From Ahaetulla prasina (lineage: Eukaryota; Chordata; Lepidosauria; Squamata; Colubridae): a DNA stretch of 64,000 nt. The DNA is taken from NCBI RefSeq assembly GCF_028640845.1, contig NC_080539.1, positions 298,761,516 through 298,825,515 on the forward strand. The letters run 5' to 3'. The notes beneath the pieces are model-generated. The model was not told where the DNA came from. It did no database searches and was given only the letters and a program-made list of their open reading frames with translations. The translations under genes and the position numbers were made by a program. Shown in pieces: positions 1-10,590 of this stretch; within the stretch, counting starts at the first letter, position 1; each line of letters opens with the position of its first letter.

Positions 1-561
1 AGCAAAATATGGTTTCAAATGCTTGGTATATGAATTGAATTAAAATCTCAATTTTCAGTTTCCTAGCATCCTGGTATCTTAGCAGTGGAATGATTCAAAG
101 GACACACCAGTTTCTTGACAAAAATATTATTTTTGTTAATTTCCTCTCTCTCATCTTCAGTGCCTGTTTTGCATTACTTACCTCACAAATATTGATTTCT
201 ATAAGGAAGATAATGCTGTCACTTAGGGGCTTTTCCTCCCCCCCACCTCTATTTTAACAACTCTATTAAAATAGAAACCTATTCTGTTTTCAAAAACAAA
301 GTGATGTTTGAAACAAAAGTAAAAAGAAGAGATAATTGCAAATTGAATGCAAACAATTATATTTAAGAAATTTAAAATAAGAACTAAAACATCAATAGTT
401 TGCTAAGAAGTCTTCTACTCCAAAACATCCAAGGGAGAATAGACAGCTAATTTATAATCTCCTCCCATATCTTTCCAAATGATGAAGTAATGATGCAGGG
501 ATATGAGCACAAAAGCTAATATTGCAATCTATTTTTTTGTAGAAAAAGAGAAATACATAAG

Positions 562-602
<41 letters not shown>

Positions 603-938
603 GGCCAAACTGAAATGGCAGGAATTAGCTTAAGCTATAAAATGGACATGAACATTCAAGATATTTCCTACATCTTTCATAACATGAAATACTGGTATTG
701 GTGTGTAAACACAATAGACATTGCTCTGCACTATCTGCCATATGTCTATAAAGCAATCTTGGCATTTGGAACAAACATCACCTCTTCAACAGCTCACAAG
801 AAGAGGTTAGATTTTGTTCTGAACTGTTGTTGCTGTGAATCAACATACAACATGCAATCTATAAGTTATATATTCAAATTAGAATGTTATGAACAGCTGC
901 TTTCCAGCTAATAAATTAAGAGAAAAATCTGTTTTCAT
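1..938. other. AT-rich unique sequence with an (AC)n microsatellite
   Basis: No gene or recognisable transposon is visible. An uninterrupted (AC)n dinucleotide run lies at about 565-601. The longest open frame (615-911, + strand, 98 codons) has a composition and codon use typical of chance AT-rich frames, with no recognisable domain, so I do not call it a gene. Confidence 0.6.
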
Positions 939-946
939 CCTTGCTG

Positions 947-1119
947 CAGTAGTGGGCTTCAAATCCTGGCGCTACTGTTTTGCTATCGGTAGTGTGCGTC
1001 ACTTCTGTGCATGCGCAAAGCATTTTTGATGACGTCTGGGTGGGTGGGCGGAGCTTCCTGCCGCTGCCGCCGCTAACAGTTCACCCAAATCGGGGCAAAC
1101 CAGGAGCAACCCATCACTG
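947..1119. mobile_element. hAT-type MITE, CAGTAGTGGG end family, 8-bp TSD
   Basis: A 173-bp non-autonomous DNA element. The left end reads CAGTAGTGGGCTTCAAAT and the right end GAGCAACCCATCACTG, an imperfect terminal inverted repeat. Identical 8-bp target duplications CCTTGCTG flank it (939-946 and 1120-1127), the length made by hAT transposases. The interior is GC-rich and contains CGs, unlike its surroundings. It belongs to the same broad family as the copies at 9541, 26212, 39132, 48306 and 61919. Confidence 0.85.
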
Positions 1120-1254
1120 CCTTGCTGGTATTATTGCTCAATTTATTTAGTGTGACAAGATAAATACTTTGTAGGTGTATTTATCCAGTCATATTGTCAG
1201 AACATTATTTCTAAGAACTTAAAAATAATGTCCTCTTCCCATGGAAACTGATAC

Positions 1255-1624
1255 TCACAAAATCCCTTATGCCACCAGGCTTGAAATTTTGGGCTTGGAC
1301 AATCTGGAACTGCGTTGCCTGTGGTCTGATCTGCGTTGCCTGTGGTCTACTTCAGCTTTAATTGCAATAATACTAGAGCAACCAATAGATTTAAACTTAA
1401 TGTCAACCGCTTTAATCTAGATTGCAGAAAATATGACTTCTGTAACAGAATCATCAGTGTTTGGAATACTTTACCTGACTCTGTGGTCTCTTCCCATAAT
1501 CCTAAAAACTTTATCCTAAAACTTTCCACTATTGACCTCACCCCATTCCTAAGAGGACCATAAGGGGCGTGCATAAGCGCACAAATGTGCCTACCGTTTC
1601 TGTCCTATTGTTTTTCTTTTCTTC

Positions 1625-1677
<53 letters not shown>

Positions 1678-1791
1678 TTATACCTCCTAATATTTACTCA
1701 TATATATGCTTATATACTATATAACCTTTCTGTATGATACTTACATATATTGTTGTGACAAAATAAATAAATAAATAAATAAATAAAATAA
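1255..1791 (+). mobile_element. CR1-like (L3-type) LINE, 5'-truncated 3' end
   Basis: The frame encodes the C-terminal tail of a non-LTR reverse-transcriptase polyprotein: residues such as LDCRKYDFCNRIISVWNTLP (1336-1563) match the conserved end of CR1/Rex1-type ORF2. A 3' UTR follows with a GGGGCGTGCATAAGCGCAC block, a (TA)n run (1627-1676) and an (AAAT)n tail (about 1765-1791). A near-identical copy lies at about 50180-50630. Relative to that copy, the segment just before the coding tail is replaced by a short tandem duplication (1310-1348). It is a dead fragment; the exact family is uncertain. Confidence 0.75.
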
Positions 1792-1795
1792 GCAT

Positions 1796-2150
1796 AGTAC
1801 ACAGAATTGTCTGCTACAATGTCTTACCTGTCAACGACTTCTTTAGCTTCAACCTCAATAATACATGGGCAAACCCAATCGATATAAACTCAAGGTAAAC
1901 CACTCCAAACTCGATTGCAGAAGATACAACTTCAGCAACAGAATGGTCAACGCCTGGAATACTCTACCCAACTCCATTGTTACATCCTCAAATCCTCACA
2001 GTTTCAACCTTAAACTGTCTACCGCAGACCTCATCCTGTTCCTAAGAGGTCCATAAAGGGGGTGTGCATAAGCGCACCAGTATGCCTACCATTCCTGTTC
2101 TACTGTCCCCATTTATTTGTATTCATTTCCCTTGTTCATGTCCATGTTCA
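1796..2150 (+). mobile_element. Second CR1-like (L3-type) LINE 3' end, older copy
   Basis: This is the same family as the preceding copy but more diverged. The 63-codon frame 1865-2056 again carries the LDCRRYNFSNRMVNAWNTLP tail and the LFLRGP terminus, followed by the GTGCATAAGCGCACC block of the 3' UTR. It starts directly after the AAAT tail of the first copy, so the younger copy may have inserted into or beside this one. No intact ORF remains. Confidence 0.7.
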
Positions 2151-2154
2151 TATT

Positions 2155-2266
2155 TATACTGGAAATTTTTAAGAAAATGTTGGATAACCATCTGTCTGAG
2201 ATGGTGTAGGGTTTCCTGCCTGGGCAGGGGTTTAGACTAGAAGACCTCCAAGGTCCCTTCCAGCTC

Positions 2267-2356
<90 letters not shown>
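2155..2356 (+). mobile_element. CR1 LINE 3' end running into a (GTT)n(ATT)n microsatellite
   Basis: The stretch 2160-2267 is the standard reptile CR1 3' terminus (TTGGATAACCATCTGTCTGA, then GAAGACCTCCAAGGTCCCTTCCAGCTCTG in two parts of one block). It continues without a break into (GTT)n at about 2268-2316 and (ATT)n at 2317-2356. CR1 copies end in short tandem repeats, so the microsatellite probably grew from the LINE tail. Confidence 0.8.
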
Positions 2357-2357
<1 letters not shown>

Positions 2358-3660
2358 CCAGCTATCTTCTACATGTTTGACAAACTAATAAATAAAATAA
2401 ATTAAATATCAAAGCTCTCCTGCTTACCAAGGAAAGTGTCATGCAATATTAAGCAGTTCATATTTATCCTCTGCCATTGCTGTATGCCCCTCTTACATAC
2501 CAAAAGTGTAGTTCTAAGTAACTTGAAATCCTACCCTAATTATCTCTCATTTAACAATATCTTTCATATGCAGAATGCCAATCCCTTCCTGTTCAATGGA
2601 TGGATGCAAATGAGGGTTATGCAGTATTTAAAATATGGATCAATACTTATAGATTGCTATCATTTTCCAAAGCTGAACAGCCCCAATGTCAATAGTCTGA
2701 TTGTCTGAAGAGGCAGATTCAACCTGCAGACTACTTAAATAAGGAATTGTTTAAAAGTAAGGGACTGAAAGCTAAATCCAAAGGCAGTCTGTTTTGTAGA
2801 AAGAGCACTTCTCTTGAAATCTCTGGCCAATATTCAGTCAAGCAAGCTCCACATGATGCATTTCTTCACAGAACAGGTTTTGTATTGTGAAAACTGTAAC
2901 CATATATTTCAGCAACTGATGCATGAGGCACAAATTTGAGAACTGGAACAGAATTTAGGAAATAGAACATATATATCATAGTTTAGCTTTACTGTCTTTG
3001 ATTATGCTGCATAGATCCCCCTTCAGGCATGATGGATATGTGAAAATGACCTATTTCAAGAGATTTGTGAATCCTGTAAAAAGTCAGGAATGATCAGAGG
3101 TGCCTTATCATAAATTTTGCTAGTCTGCTTCATTTGTGCTTACCAGAGCAGAGGAAGGAAGGACTATTACGGTACCTTTAATAATCAGGAGTGCTCCAAG
3201 ATCAGTGATAGCAAATGACAACCATGAATATCAAGATTGTCTGTCCTTCCAGGTAGGTCAGGTGTAACAGGTGCTGCAATGAGAAGTCATATTTTATTAT
3301 TGTAGGGTATAAGAGCAGAATCCTGAAAATCTGCCTGTTTTCCTCTGCCCCAATTATACCATATAAAATTGAGGCAGGTTTTCTTGAGTCTCTCATACTT
3401 CCACCATTCGCAGGGCTGAGATATTGTTTACTGCCTTTTTTTATTTGCTAAAGGATCTTGCATTTCTTTACCAACATTGCTTCTGCCTTCTTGAATCTGG
3501 TTAACACTTGTCAAGCATAACAATTTTCATTACAAGGTATAAGCTTTAATGAACTGCAGGTTATCTTATTAGATGCTGTTCACAAAAGATTGTGCCTCAT
3601 AATTAAATGTCAGTCTTACGAAGTGCTCTGAAACTCTTTCTTGATGTTTAGCTACTAATA
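2357..3660. other. Unique AT-rich sequence, no gene seen
   Basis: I see no transposon ends, RNA gene or supported ORF in this 1.3 kb. Short chance frames (2436-2708, + strand; 3202-3396, - strand) lack recognisable domains. Confidence 0.5.
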
Positions 3661-3663
3661 ATT

Positions 3664-3900
3664 TACACTGTAGCTCTCCTCTTATCCCCCCCCCCTTCAA
3701 TTGTGTCTAATTCTCTGAGACCATCTGGATTAGTCCCTGAAGTTTTCTTGACAAGATTTTTCAGAAGTGGTTTGCTCTTGCTGAGAGAAAGTGACTGGAT
3801 CTAAGGTCACCCAGTTGGCTTTGTGCCTAAATTGAAACTAGAACTCACGGTCTCCTTGATTCTAGCCTAATGCCTCAACTACTATACTCAACTGGCTTTC
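3664..3900 (-). mobile_element. tRNA-derived SINE (AGCCAGTT... type), old copy
   Basis: On the minus strand the element starts GCCAGTTGAGTATAGTAGTT and contains a B-box-like GAGTTCTAGTTTC and the line AACTGGGTGACCTTAGATCC, ending near AATTGAAGG beside a C/G homopolymer (3688-3697 on +). The same SINE family occurs on the plus strand at 60258-60480. Its many substitutions suggest an old insertion. Confidence 0.65.
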
Positions 3901-4093
3901 GCTTCATGTACTATGTTCAGACAAATCTCTCTTGACATCTGCCAAGCTCCTTGCCCTCTCTCTTTTAAAGTAACTTAAAAAAAAGTGGGCATGGGAAATA
4001 AAGAGAAAGTGAACTCCTGCATAGCCAAGGGTTAGCCTTTAGGATTACTTTATTTCCAAGGATGCTTCTGAGTGCCAAGGAGGTTCTCTAAGC

Positions 4094-4292
4094 CGGTGGT
4101 CACCAACCAGTGGTCTCTGGACCACTGGTGGTCCGTGAGAAAATTTTGGTGGTCCGCAGAAAAATTATTTGCATTTTTTAATATTGCACTAAATACTATT
4201 TATCTTTTTTTAAAAAAATCATATTAGTGGTCCGCGGGATTTGAAATTAGGAATTTAGTGGTCCCTGAGGTCCGAAAGGTTGGTGACCCCTG
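4094..4292. mobile_element. hAT (Charlie-like) MITE, 8-bp TSD CTCTAAGC
   Basis: The ends are CGGTGGTCACCAACCAGTGG on the left and GAAAGGTTGGTGACCCCTG on the right. The identical 8-bp duplication CTCTAAGC flanks it (4086-4093 and 4293-4300). The 199-bp body has repeated GTGGTCCGC blocks and an A/T-rich centre. No transposase is encoded. Confidence 0.85.
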
Positions 4293-4772
4293 CTCTAAGC
4301 CTTAGAAAATAAAAAGGACAAGGGGCTATAGCTGACTGCTTCATTTGGTATACCTTCTACTAGACAAAAATAAAAGATGGTAAATTGGGGTATACAAAGC
4401 ATCCTGGAGGGTTAGAATGATAATGGGGAGCAACTTGAATTTATTTTTAGTAAATTGATATTTTCTGATGCCACACGCATAGACAAATTTCAGTATATTG
4501 TTGACATTTGAATTTATCCATCAACCCCATCCAGCAATCCTTAATTCTAGATGGCGTTTCTTTTGTCTATAGTTTGTGCCAAAAGATGATGAACATATTA
4601 TAGCAAATGTTAGAAGTTCAGCAAATAGTACCATTTATTAATAATTTTTTGAATGATAATAATTTAAAACTTACAAGAGAATGTCAGTTAAAATTTGGAC
4701 ATCAAAAATATATTCAACATAATATCAACATTTACTGATTAATGTTGCTTCCTAGAACATTAGGGATGCATA

Positions 4773-5110
4773 CAGGTAATCCTCGTTTAACAATTGATTC
4801 ATTTAGTGATCATTTGCAATTACAACAGTGATTAGAAAGTAATTTTGAGGACAATCCTCACATTTACACACAAGTGTGTAAGTGTGTAAAGCAAAGAAAA
4901 GTGGAAGTAAGATCATTAGTGCAGTCATAGACACTACTTCACTTAATGATTAAGCCAGGGATAAGGAATGATGGCCCTTTTATGACTTGTGAACATCAAC
5001 TCCCAGAATTCCTGAGCCAGCCATGTCCACAAGTTATAAAGGGGCCATCTTTCCCCACCCCTGGATTAAGCTGTTGGTCCCAGTTGTGGGCACTAAACCA
5101 GGATTACCTG
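4773..5110. mobile_element. TA-target (Tigger/pogo-like) MITE, split by a hAT MITE
   Basis: The left end CAGGTAATCCTCGTTTAAC and right end CAGGATTACCTG are inverted and flanked by TA on both sides (4771-4772, 5111-5112), as in Tc1/mariner-pogo elements. The interior has the 'not-gene' text seen in six other copies here: ACTTAATGAT words and short direct repeats. It is interrupted at 4956-5063 by a later hAT insertion. Confidence 0.75.
4956..5063. mobile_element. Small hAT MITE nested in a TA-target MITE
   Basis: A 108-bp element with ends CAGGGATAAGGAATGATGG and GGGGCCATCTTTCCCCACCCCTG (outer CCACCCCTG). It is bounded by a perfect 8-bp duplication GATTAAGC at 4948-4955 and 5064-5071. The interior includes ACTCCCAGAATTCC, also found in the palindromic MITE family at 20682. 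Because it cuts the host MITE, it is the younger insertion. Confidence 0.85.
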
Positions 5111-5286
5111 TATAGTGATTTTCTATCTGTGGTTGGCTGATTAATAGAACTAGGATGTGTGCTTAAGATGGCAATATGAGAAACTGTGTTATGTGGTAGC
5201 TCCCCTGAAAATAAATTTTACTTCTATTTAGTTATTATTTTGCCAGACAGAATTCAGTTAAGACTCAAATTTGCATGTTGGAGCAT

Positions 5287-5290
5287 AGAT

Positions 5291-5344
<54 letters not shown>
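5287..5344. repeat. (GA)n / (CAGA)n microsatellite
   Basis: The sequence is a GA-dinucleotide run with one interruption, grading into four or five CAGA units. It sits immediately before a minus-strand CR1 end. Confidence 0.9.
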
Positions 5345-5346
<2 letters not shown>

Positions 5347-5355
5347 TGTCAAAAG

Positions 5356-5890
5356 CATAACATAACATAACAACAGAGTTGGAAGGGACCTTGGAGGCCT
5401 TCTAGTCCAACCCCCTGCCTAGGCAGGAACCCTACACCATCTCAGTCAGATGGTTATCCAACATTTTCTTAAAAATTTCCAGTGTTGGAGCATTCACAAC
5501 TTCTGCAGGCAAGTCGTTCCACTTATTAATTGTTCTAACTGTCAGGAAATTTCTCCTTAGTTCTAAGTTGCTTCTTTCTTTGATCAGTTTTCACCCATTG
5601 CTTCTTGTTCTACCCTCAGGTGCTTTGGAGAACAGCCTGACTCCCTCTTCTTTGTGGCAACCCCTGAGATATTGGAACACAGCTATCATGTCTCCCCTAG
5701 TCCTTCTTTTTATTAAACTAGACATACCCAGTTCCTGCAACCGTTCTTCATATGTTTTAGCCTCCAGTCCTCTAATCATCTTTGTTGCTCTTCTCTGCAC
5801 TCTTTCTAGAGTCTCAACATCTTTTTTACATCGTGGAGACCAAAACTGGATGCAATATTCCAAGTGTGGCCTTACCAAGGCATTATAAAG
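5356..5890 (-). mobile_element. CR1 LINE 3' end with ORF2 C-terminus
   Basis: The minus strand (5878 to 5591) encodes the C-terminal part of CR1 ORF2, including [20 protein letters not shown] and [12 protein letters not shown], one open frame of 95 codons. The 3' UTR follows with the TGGATAACCATCTGACTGAG block and ends in short ATGTT repeats at about 5356-5372. The copy is 5'-truncated but little decayed. Its closest relative in the window is the fragment at 42965-43326. Confidence 0.88.
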
Positions 5891-6652
5891 TGGCAGTTTC
5901 TGTTCTCCCCATAGAAATTGATTATTGCATATTTTAAGAATTCTTTTCCCTTTGAGTCTAAATTATTTTCTATAAATCACTGATCTTATTGTGCTTCCTG
6001 CTCAATCCATTGTTTTGTGTAGCAAGTCAAATAGCATTTTTTTCAAAACAGATAACCTTTACTTTTTTTTAGTGGGGGGAGGAGTAATTTTACAATGATC
6101 ACAAACTATGTGTAACAAAATGGACATACTAATTTTTAGAATAAGATTGCCTATGTCTGAATAATAGATGGAGTTTGCTCCATAATTCACACATTCAAAT
6201 TATGAATTTTACATTTTATGGACTTTACATCACAAGCAACTTTTGAAACCCGCTCAACTATCCATTAAATAACAGATACAATGAGAAATATCTTCTTTCT
6301 AGGACCCTTAAATGTTCAGCAAATCTTGTCAAAGTGAGAAGCAGCTGCTGGCAGGGAAGCTAATGTTGCAATTGTGTTGAAATTATTGTCTGTCATCCCA
6401 TCACAATTTCTTCTTATTAAGCACAACCTAAACTGGATGACTGGATATACTGAAACCTGATCCCATTGCCTTTCAAGAGGGAGAATAAAATGTCAACAAA
6501 GCCTTGAGTAAACATATTTTGTGCAAGTTAAAAAAGATAAAAAAAGTATTTGAATACCATAGAGAATGCCCCTGCTTGCAGATTTGTCATTTTAAAAGTC
6601 AGTTGCATAGACTTCTCAGAGATCCTGAAGAAGAATGTACAAAGCTCTAGTC
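5891..6652. other. Unique sequence, no gene seen
   Basis: AT-rich sequence with a few homopolymers. I see no element ends, RNA genes or credible coding frame. Confidence 0.5.
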
Positions 6653-6925
6653 CAGGGGAGTCAAACTCAAGGCCTGTGGGCCACATGTGGCTTGTGAGGT
6701 GCTTAAATCTGCCCCACGGGGCTGGCCTGGAAATAACGAAGGACCACTGCACAATGGCAGCCAAAATGGGGCAGGAGAGAGGCCACATGCAGCCCCACCC
6801 CACTTTGGCCAGCAGGATGCTGCAGGAGGTGTCCATCCAGTCTCTCCCTCCCACCTCCCCTGGCTGGACCGCAAAGAACTACAATGCTGATCTGGCCCTC
6901 GCAGAAATCCAGTTTGACACCCCAC
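6653..6925. mobile_element. hAT-type MITE with CAGGGGAGTCAAACTC end
   Basis: The left end CAGGGGAGTCAAACTCAAGG pairs with a right end reading CCAGTTTGACACCCC. The flanking octamers CTCTAGTC and CTCTTGCC match at 6 of 8 positions, so the target duplication is probably decayed. The body is GC-rich (AGCCCCACCCC, GGCTGGACCGC) and creates several overlapping spurious ORFs on both strands. No transposase is present. Confidence 0.7.
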
Positions 6926-8130
6926 CTCTTGCCCTTAGTTCAATGTCCCTCCATAACTGGGGGCAACTATTTCCAATAGTAACTGTTCAGTAATAATCTT
7001 TTTATTAATAATATTCTAGAGATCTAGAAGAGCACTACTACAGTCAGGGACCATGACAATTGTTAGTTTTGAAGGTCCTATCTTCAACTAAAATTTATTT
7101 GAAAAGAAATGGGAGGGGCAAAATGTTCAACAAAAATTCTTGAATATCCTTCAGTCTTCAGGCACTCAGAACACAAGTTACTGTACTTACCCAAAAGGAA
7201 GATGATTCTGATTTGTGATAGTTCCCCCACACCACCACCCAACTTATCTGCCTCAATTATTATATTATAAGGTAACATAAGATCACCCTCATATTATAAA
7301 ATTAATTGGGGGAGGGGGAGGGGAAAAAGCTATTATTTCTTCTTGTTAACTATTTTTAACCACAACCTTGTACATTATCTTGGAATAATTTCCAGTAGAC
7401 ATACCAAGGTTTTACTGCAAATTAAAAATGTAGATATTGCATTATTTGAAAATGTGTCACCCTGACTATGCTTTCTCTAAAGAAACATGTTGGGGGACCT
7501 TTTTTTAAAGAAACATATGACAATTCTTGGTCCTATTTTTACATATTTGTTTTTAAGATTCATATTCTCAACATACAGAAATAGACTTCACAACTTAAGA
7601 CACTTAGATCTTCAGAAAGGAAAGCTCAGATGGTCCTGCTACAGTGGTATTTTATCCATAACATTTGTTCCTTTGGAAGGCAACAAGCTAACAGGTGCCA
7701 ACAGATGAGCTGCTCTACTTATGCTGAAAGGTATTCTGTGAAGAGGAGATTCGTATTTCCTCATATTTCAATTAGAAGCTCATACACTCCTAACCAGAAT
7801 TACAGGTCACAAAAGTCTCACCTATTTCTCTTTGTGTACAATAGACAAAGGCCTTTTGGGCTATCAGTCAAAAGGAGCTGTACAACTATTTCATTTATTT
7901 CTCAACTTTTTCTCAGAAAAGAAAAATTATAAAAAAAAAATTATAAAAGAAACAGTGGGAAAAGGATTTCACGTGGATGAAACATATCACTGGGATTCTT
8001 TGAAAAGCCTCTTGAATCAGGTCAGTCATACAATAAAAGAACTTGAAGTTTTCTTCACTGGAAACACCCAGCTTGCTTCACAGAACTCCTCCTGACAGGA
8101 TACCACACACAAGAGAAACAAAAGCAGGAA
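6926..8130. other. Unique AT-rich sequence, no gene seen
   Basis: No repeat family or exon is recognised. Several overlapping plus-strand frames (7487-8095) are short, mutually inconsistent and lack domains. Confidence 0.45.
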
Positions 8131-8136
8131 GACATT

Positions 8137-8404
8137 TTTATTTATTTATTTATTTACATTTATATCCCGCCCTTCTCCGAAGACTCAGGGCGGCTTACAT
8201 TGTGTAAGGCAATAGTCTCATTCTATTTGTATATTTACAAAGTCAACTTATTGCCCCCCCAACAATCTGGGTCCTCATTTTACCTACCTTATAAAGGATG
8301 GAAGGCTGAGTCAACCTTGGGCCTGGTGGGACTCAAGCCTGCAGTAATTGCAGGCTGCTGTGTTTTAATAACAGGCTATCTTACAGCCTAAGCCACTCAA
8401 GGAC
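8137..8404 (-). mobile_element. tRNA-derived SINE with L2-like 3' tail (young)
   Basis: On the minus strand the order is a tRNA-like head, GGCCCAAGGTTGACTCAGCC, the GTAAGCCGCCCTGAGTCTTC block, then GGGCGGGATATAAATG and an (AAAT)n tail (8137-8155 on +). It is almost identical to the copy at 57452-57716: a 63-codon chance frame crossing both differs at a single residue. The 3' block resembles the end of the L2-type LINE at 50932-51983, which probably supplies the machinery in trans. Confidence 0.8.
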
Positions 8405-9532
8405 CCTTTGAGTATCATGAAAATTATGTACACCAGCATGGCTTAATAAGCTGCATAAATGTAGGGGGAAATATTTTACTGAGTTTCTTTTTTAATCTAG
8501 CAAATAGATTGAATGTTATTCAAAGACTTTAATTTTTATTGCAGAATAATAAGTATTAAAAGGCCAATTTTTTTTCAGTCAGAAATTTTTCATTTATAGA
8601 TTTTTAATCTTTCTTGGTTTTTACCTTAAAATGTATCTCGTAATGGCTGTAGAAATTTTTCAAAATAAATTATTGGGGAAAAAAAGTAGCTGAGGGAGAA
8701 CAATCTCATTCACAAAACAGAACTTTATTTCATATTTTTCCTTAAATATGCTTATTTCCTGTGCACCCCCTCTCATTGCGGTATAAACTTTCAAGACTGG
8801 TCTTGTAGAACCCATTCCGAAATCAAACAAATAAACAGTAGACATAATCACAGAAAGAAATTAATCCGAGAAACATTACTATGTTAAATGAAATATATAG
8901 AATTTTGAAAGAGTACATTTGTTTATAGAAGGGATGGGTACTCTGAAACCCAGATTCATGCCTTTTTTGTGCCCTATTTCCAGGCATCTATTGGCCAAAA
9001 CCAAACATCAGGAACTAGAACATTGTAACCAGCATTCAAAAAGTATTCTAAAATGGTCAGGACTTGACAAGATTATATGGCATCAATTCAGCAATTTCCA
9101 TTTCAATGTTAAAATACTCTCCCGGGAATAAATTAGAGTACAATCCACTCATTAGTCATAAAAAATGAACAGAAGTGCAAAAGAAGCCAAATTTCTCCTT
9201 GGCCCTTATCTGAAGTCAAAGCACTTCGAAAATAAATTTATCCCACAATGTCATCCATTCTCTCTATGCTTTGGGGAAGGACTAGAACCAAGGTTCTCCC
9301 TTCTCCTCCAGCACATTGCATAACAAGCAATGGACATCATCCACTTCGGTGGGCCCAGCGTATTTGTCTTAGCCCGGGGTGGAATCAGCCTTTCCAAATA
9401 GACCAGACAGGAAATGTGTTCAGATCAACTAATTTTACATTATTGTAAAGCTACATTATTAGAATCTTGCAAGTCTGATAGTACTGCCCTTTCTCTTACG
9501 GCCTGGGAAACTAGGGAGGGGACTTTTTGAGC
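8405..9532. other. Unique sequence, no gene seen
   Basis: No recognised repeats or exons. Short chance frames only. Confidence 0.45.
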
Positions 9533-9540
9533 CTCTTGAC

Positions 9541-9677
9541 CAGTCGTGGGATTCAAGCAATTTAACAACCGGTTCTCTGCCTTATTGATTTCTTCCAACA
9601 ACCAGTTTGCCAAACTGTTCAGAGAGTTAACAACCGGTTCTCCCGAAGTGGTGCAAACTGGCTGAATCCCACCACTG
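9541..9677. mobile_element. hAT MITE, CAGTCGTGGG end, 8-bp TSD CTCTTGAC
   Basis: A 137-bp element with ends CAGTCGTGGGATTCAAGC and GCTGAATCCCACCACTG. The 8-bp duplication CTCTTGAC is identical on both sides (9533-9540, 9678-9685). Two AACCGGTTCTC words repeat inside. A truncated relative sits at 48306. Confidence 0.88.
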
Positions 9678-9685
9678 CTCTTGAC

Positions 9686-10590
9686 CCATCAATTTTCCAG
9701 CTACAGACTATGTTGTTTCTTATCTGACTATTTCCTAGACAGCATCTCTTTTAAGGTCTTTCCTACATATCATTATAGATTGATGCTGAAGCTCTTTGCT
9801 GCCACCTTGAAAATCTGCCATTCTGATGGCCTAGGTGCTCCCGTTGGTTGAGGGGACTTGTATTTAGCCTATGCAATCCCTGCTGCATACTGGGGTGCTG
9901 ATTCTGCCAGAGACACAATATTAGACCTATAATCCTTCCAGAGTCATTGACTGAGACGGTGGCTATAGAAATTGAATAAACAAACATTCTTAAAGGAGAA
10001 ACCAAATAACTTTGCACCTCTTCTCTTGGTGGCTCAGGGATCCAAATGGGGACTTCCCATCTCCCACCCCCGTAACAGGTGCAGATAATGAGTGATCAGA
10101 TCTGAGCCAGATGGAGAAGGAAGATCTGCTTTTCTTCCACTTTATCTCCTGCAGCCACCTTGGATCTAGCCTTAACCTTTGATCTTCCATCAAGGGACAT
10201 TTTTGTAATGCTGATTTTGAAATCAAGGAGCTACCAAGGGGTGGGGGGAACCCACAAACCTGTCAACATTGGCAGCCCACACTAATATATATTATAAGCA
10301 GGAAGCAAACCCCACATTCAGTAACACTGGTGACATTACCTAATGAGGTAATGAAAGGTCTACAAGCATATAACCCAGCTCAAAAGAGCACCAAGGGCTT
10401 CCACAATTCAGCCCTGAGCGACAGATATTGTCTTCCAACAAACCCATCTCTCGGCCTCAAGGAGCCACAGGGGACCCGGGGCTTGGGCCAACTGCCGAAG
10501 AAAACAAACGGGCTGCGTGCAAATTGCCGGGAGGTAAATTATTCAAACCAGGAAGGGAACGCAGCCAACCAAGGACCTGGACGGAGTAAC
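9686..10590. other. Unique sequence flanking the CpG island
   Basis: Composition rises from AT-rich to mixed toward the CpG island. No transposon end or convincing exon was found. A short AT-alternating stretch lies near 10282-10293. Confidence 0.45.

Noticed and set aside
615..911. 98-codon plus-strand ORF
   Set aside because: Chance AT-rich frame without domain, signal peptide or splice context.
2268..2356. Possible CRISPR-like array
   Set aside because: This and the other tandem tracts are simple microsatellites without unique spacers; the genome is vertebrate.
5568..5888. 106-codon plus-strand ORF
   Set aside because: Antisense shadow of the CR1 ORF2 C-terminus on the minus strand.
6550..6993. 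147-codon plus-strand ORF
   Set aside because: It lies mostly across a hAT MITE (6653-6925) and has overlapping antisense frames; no coding evidence.
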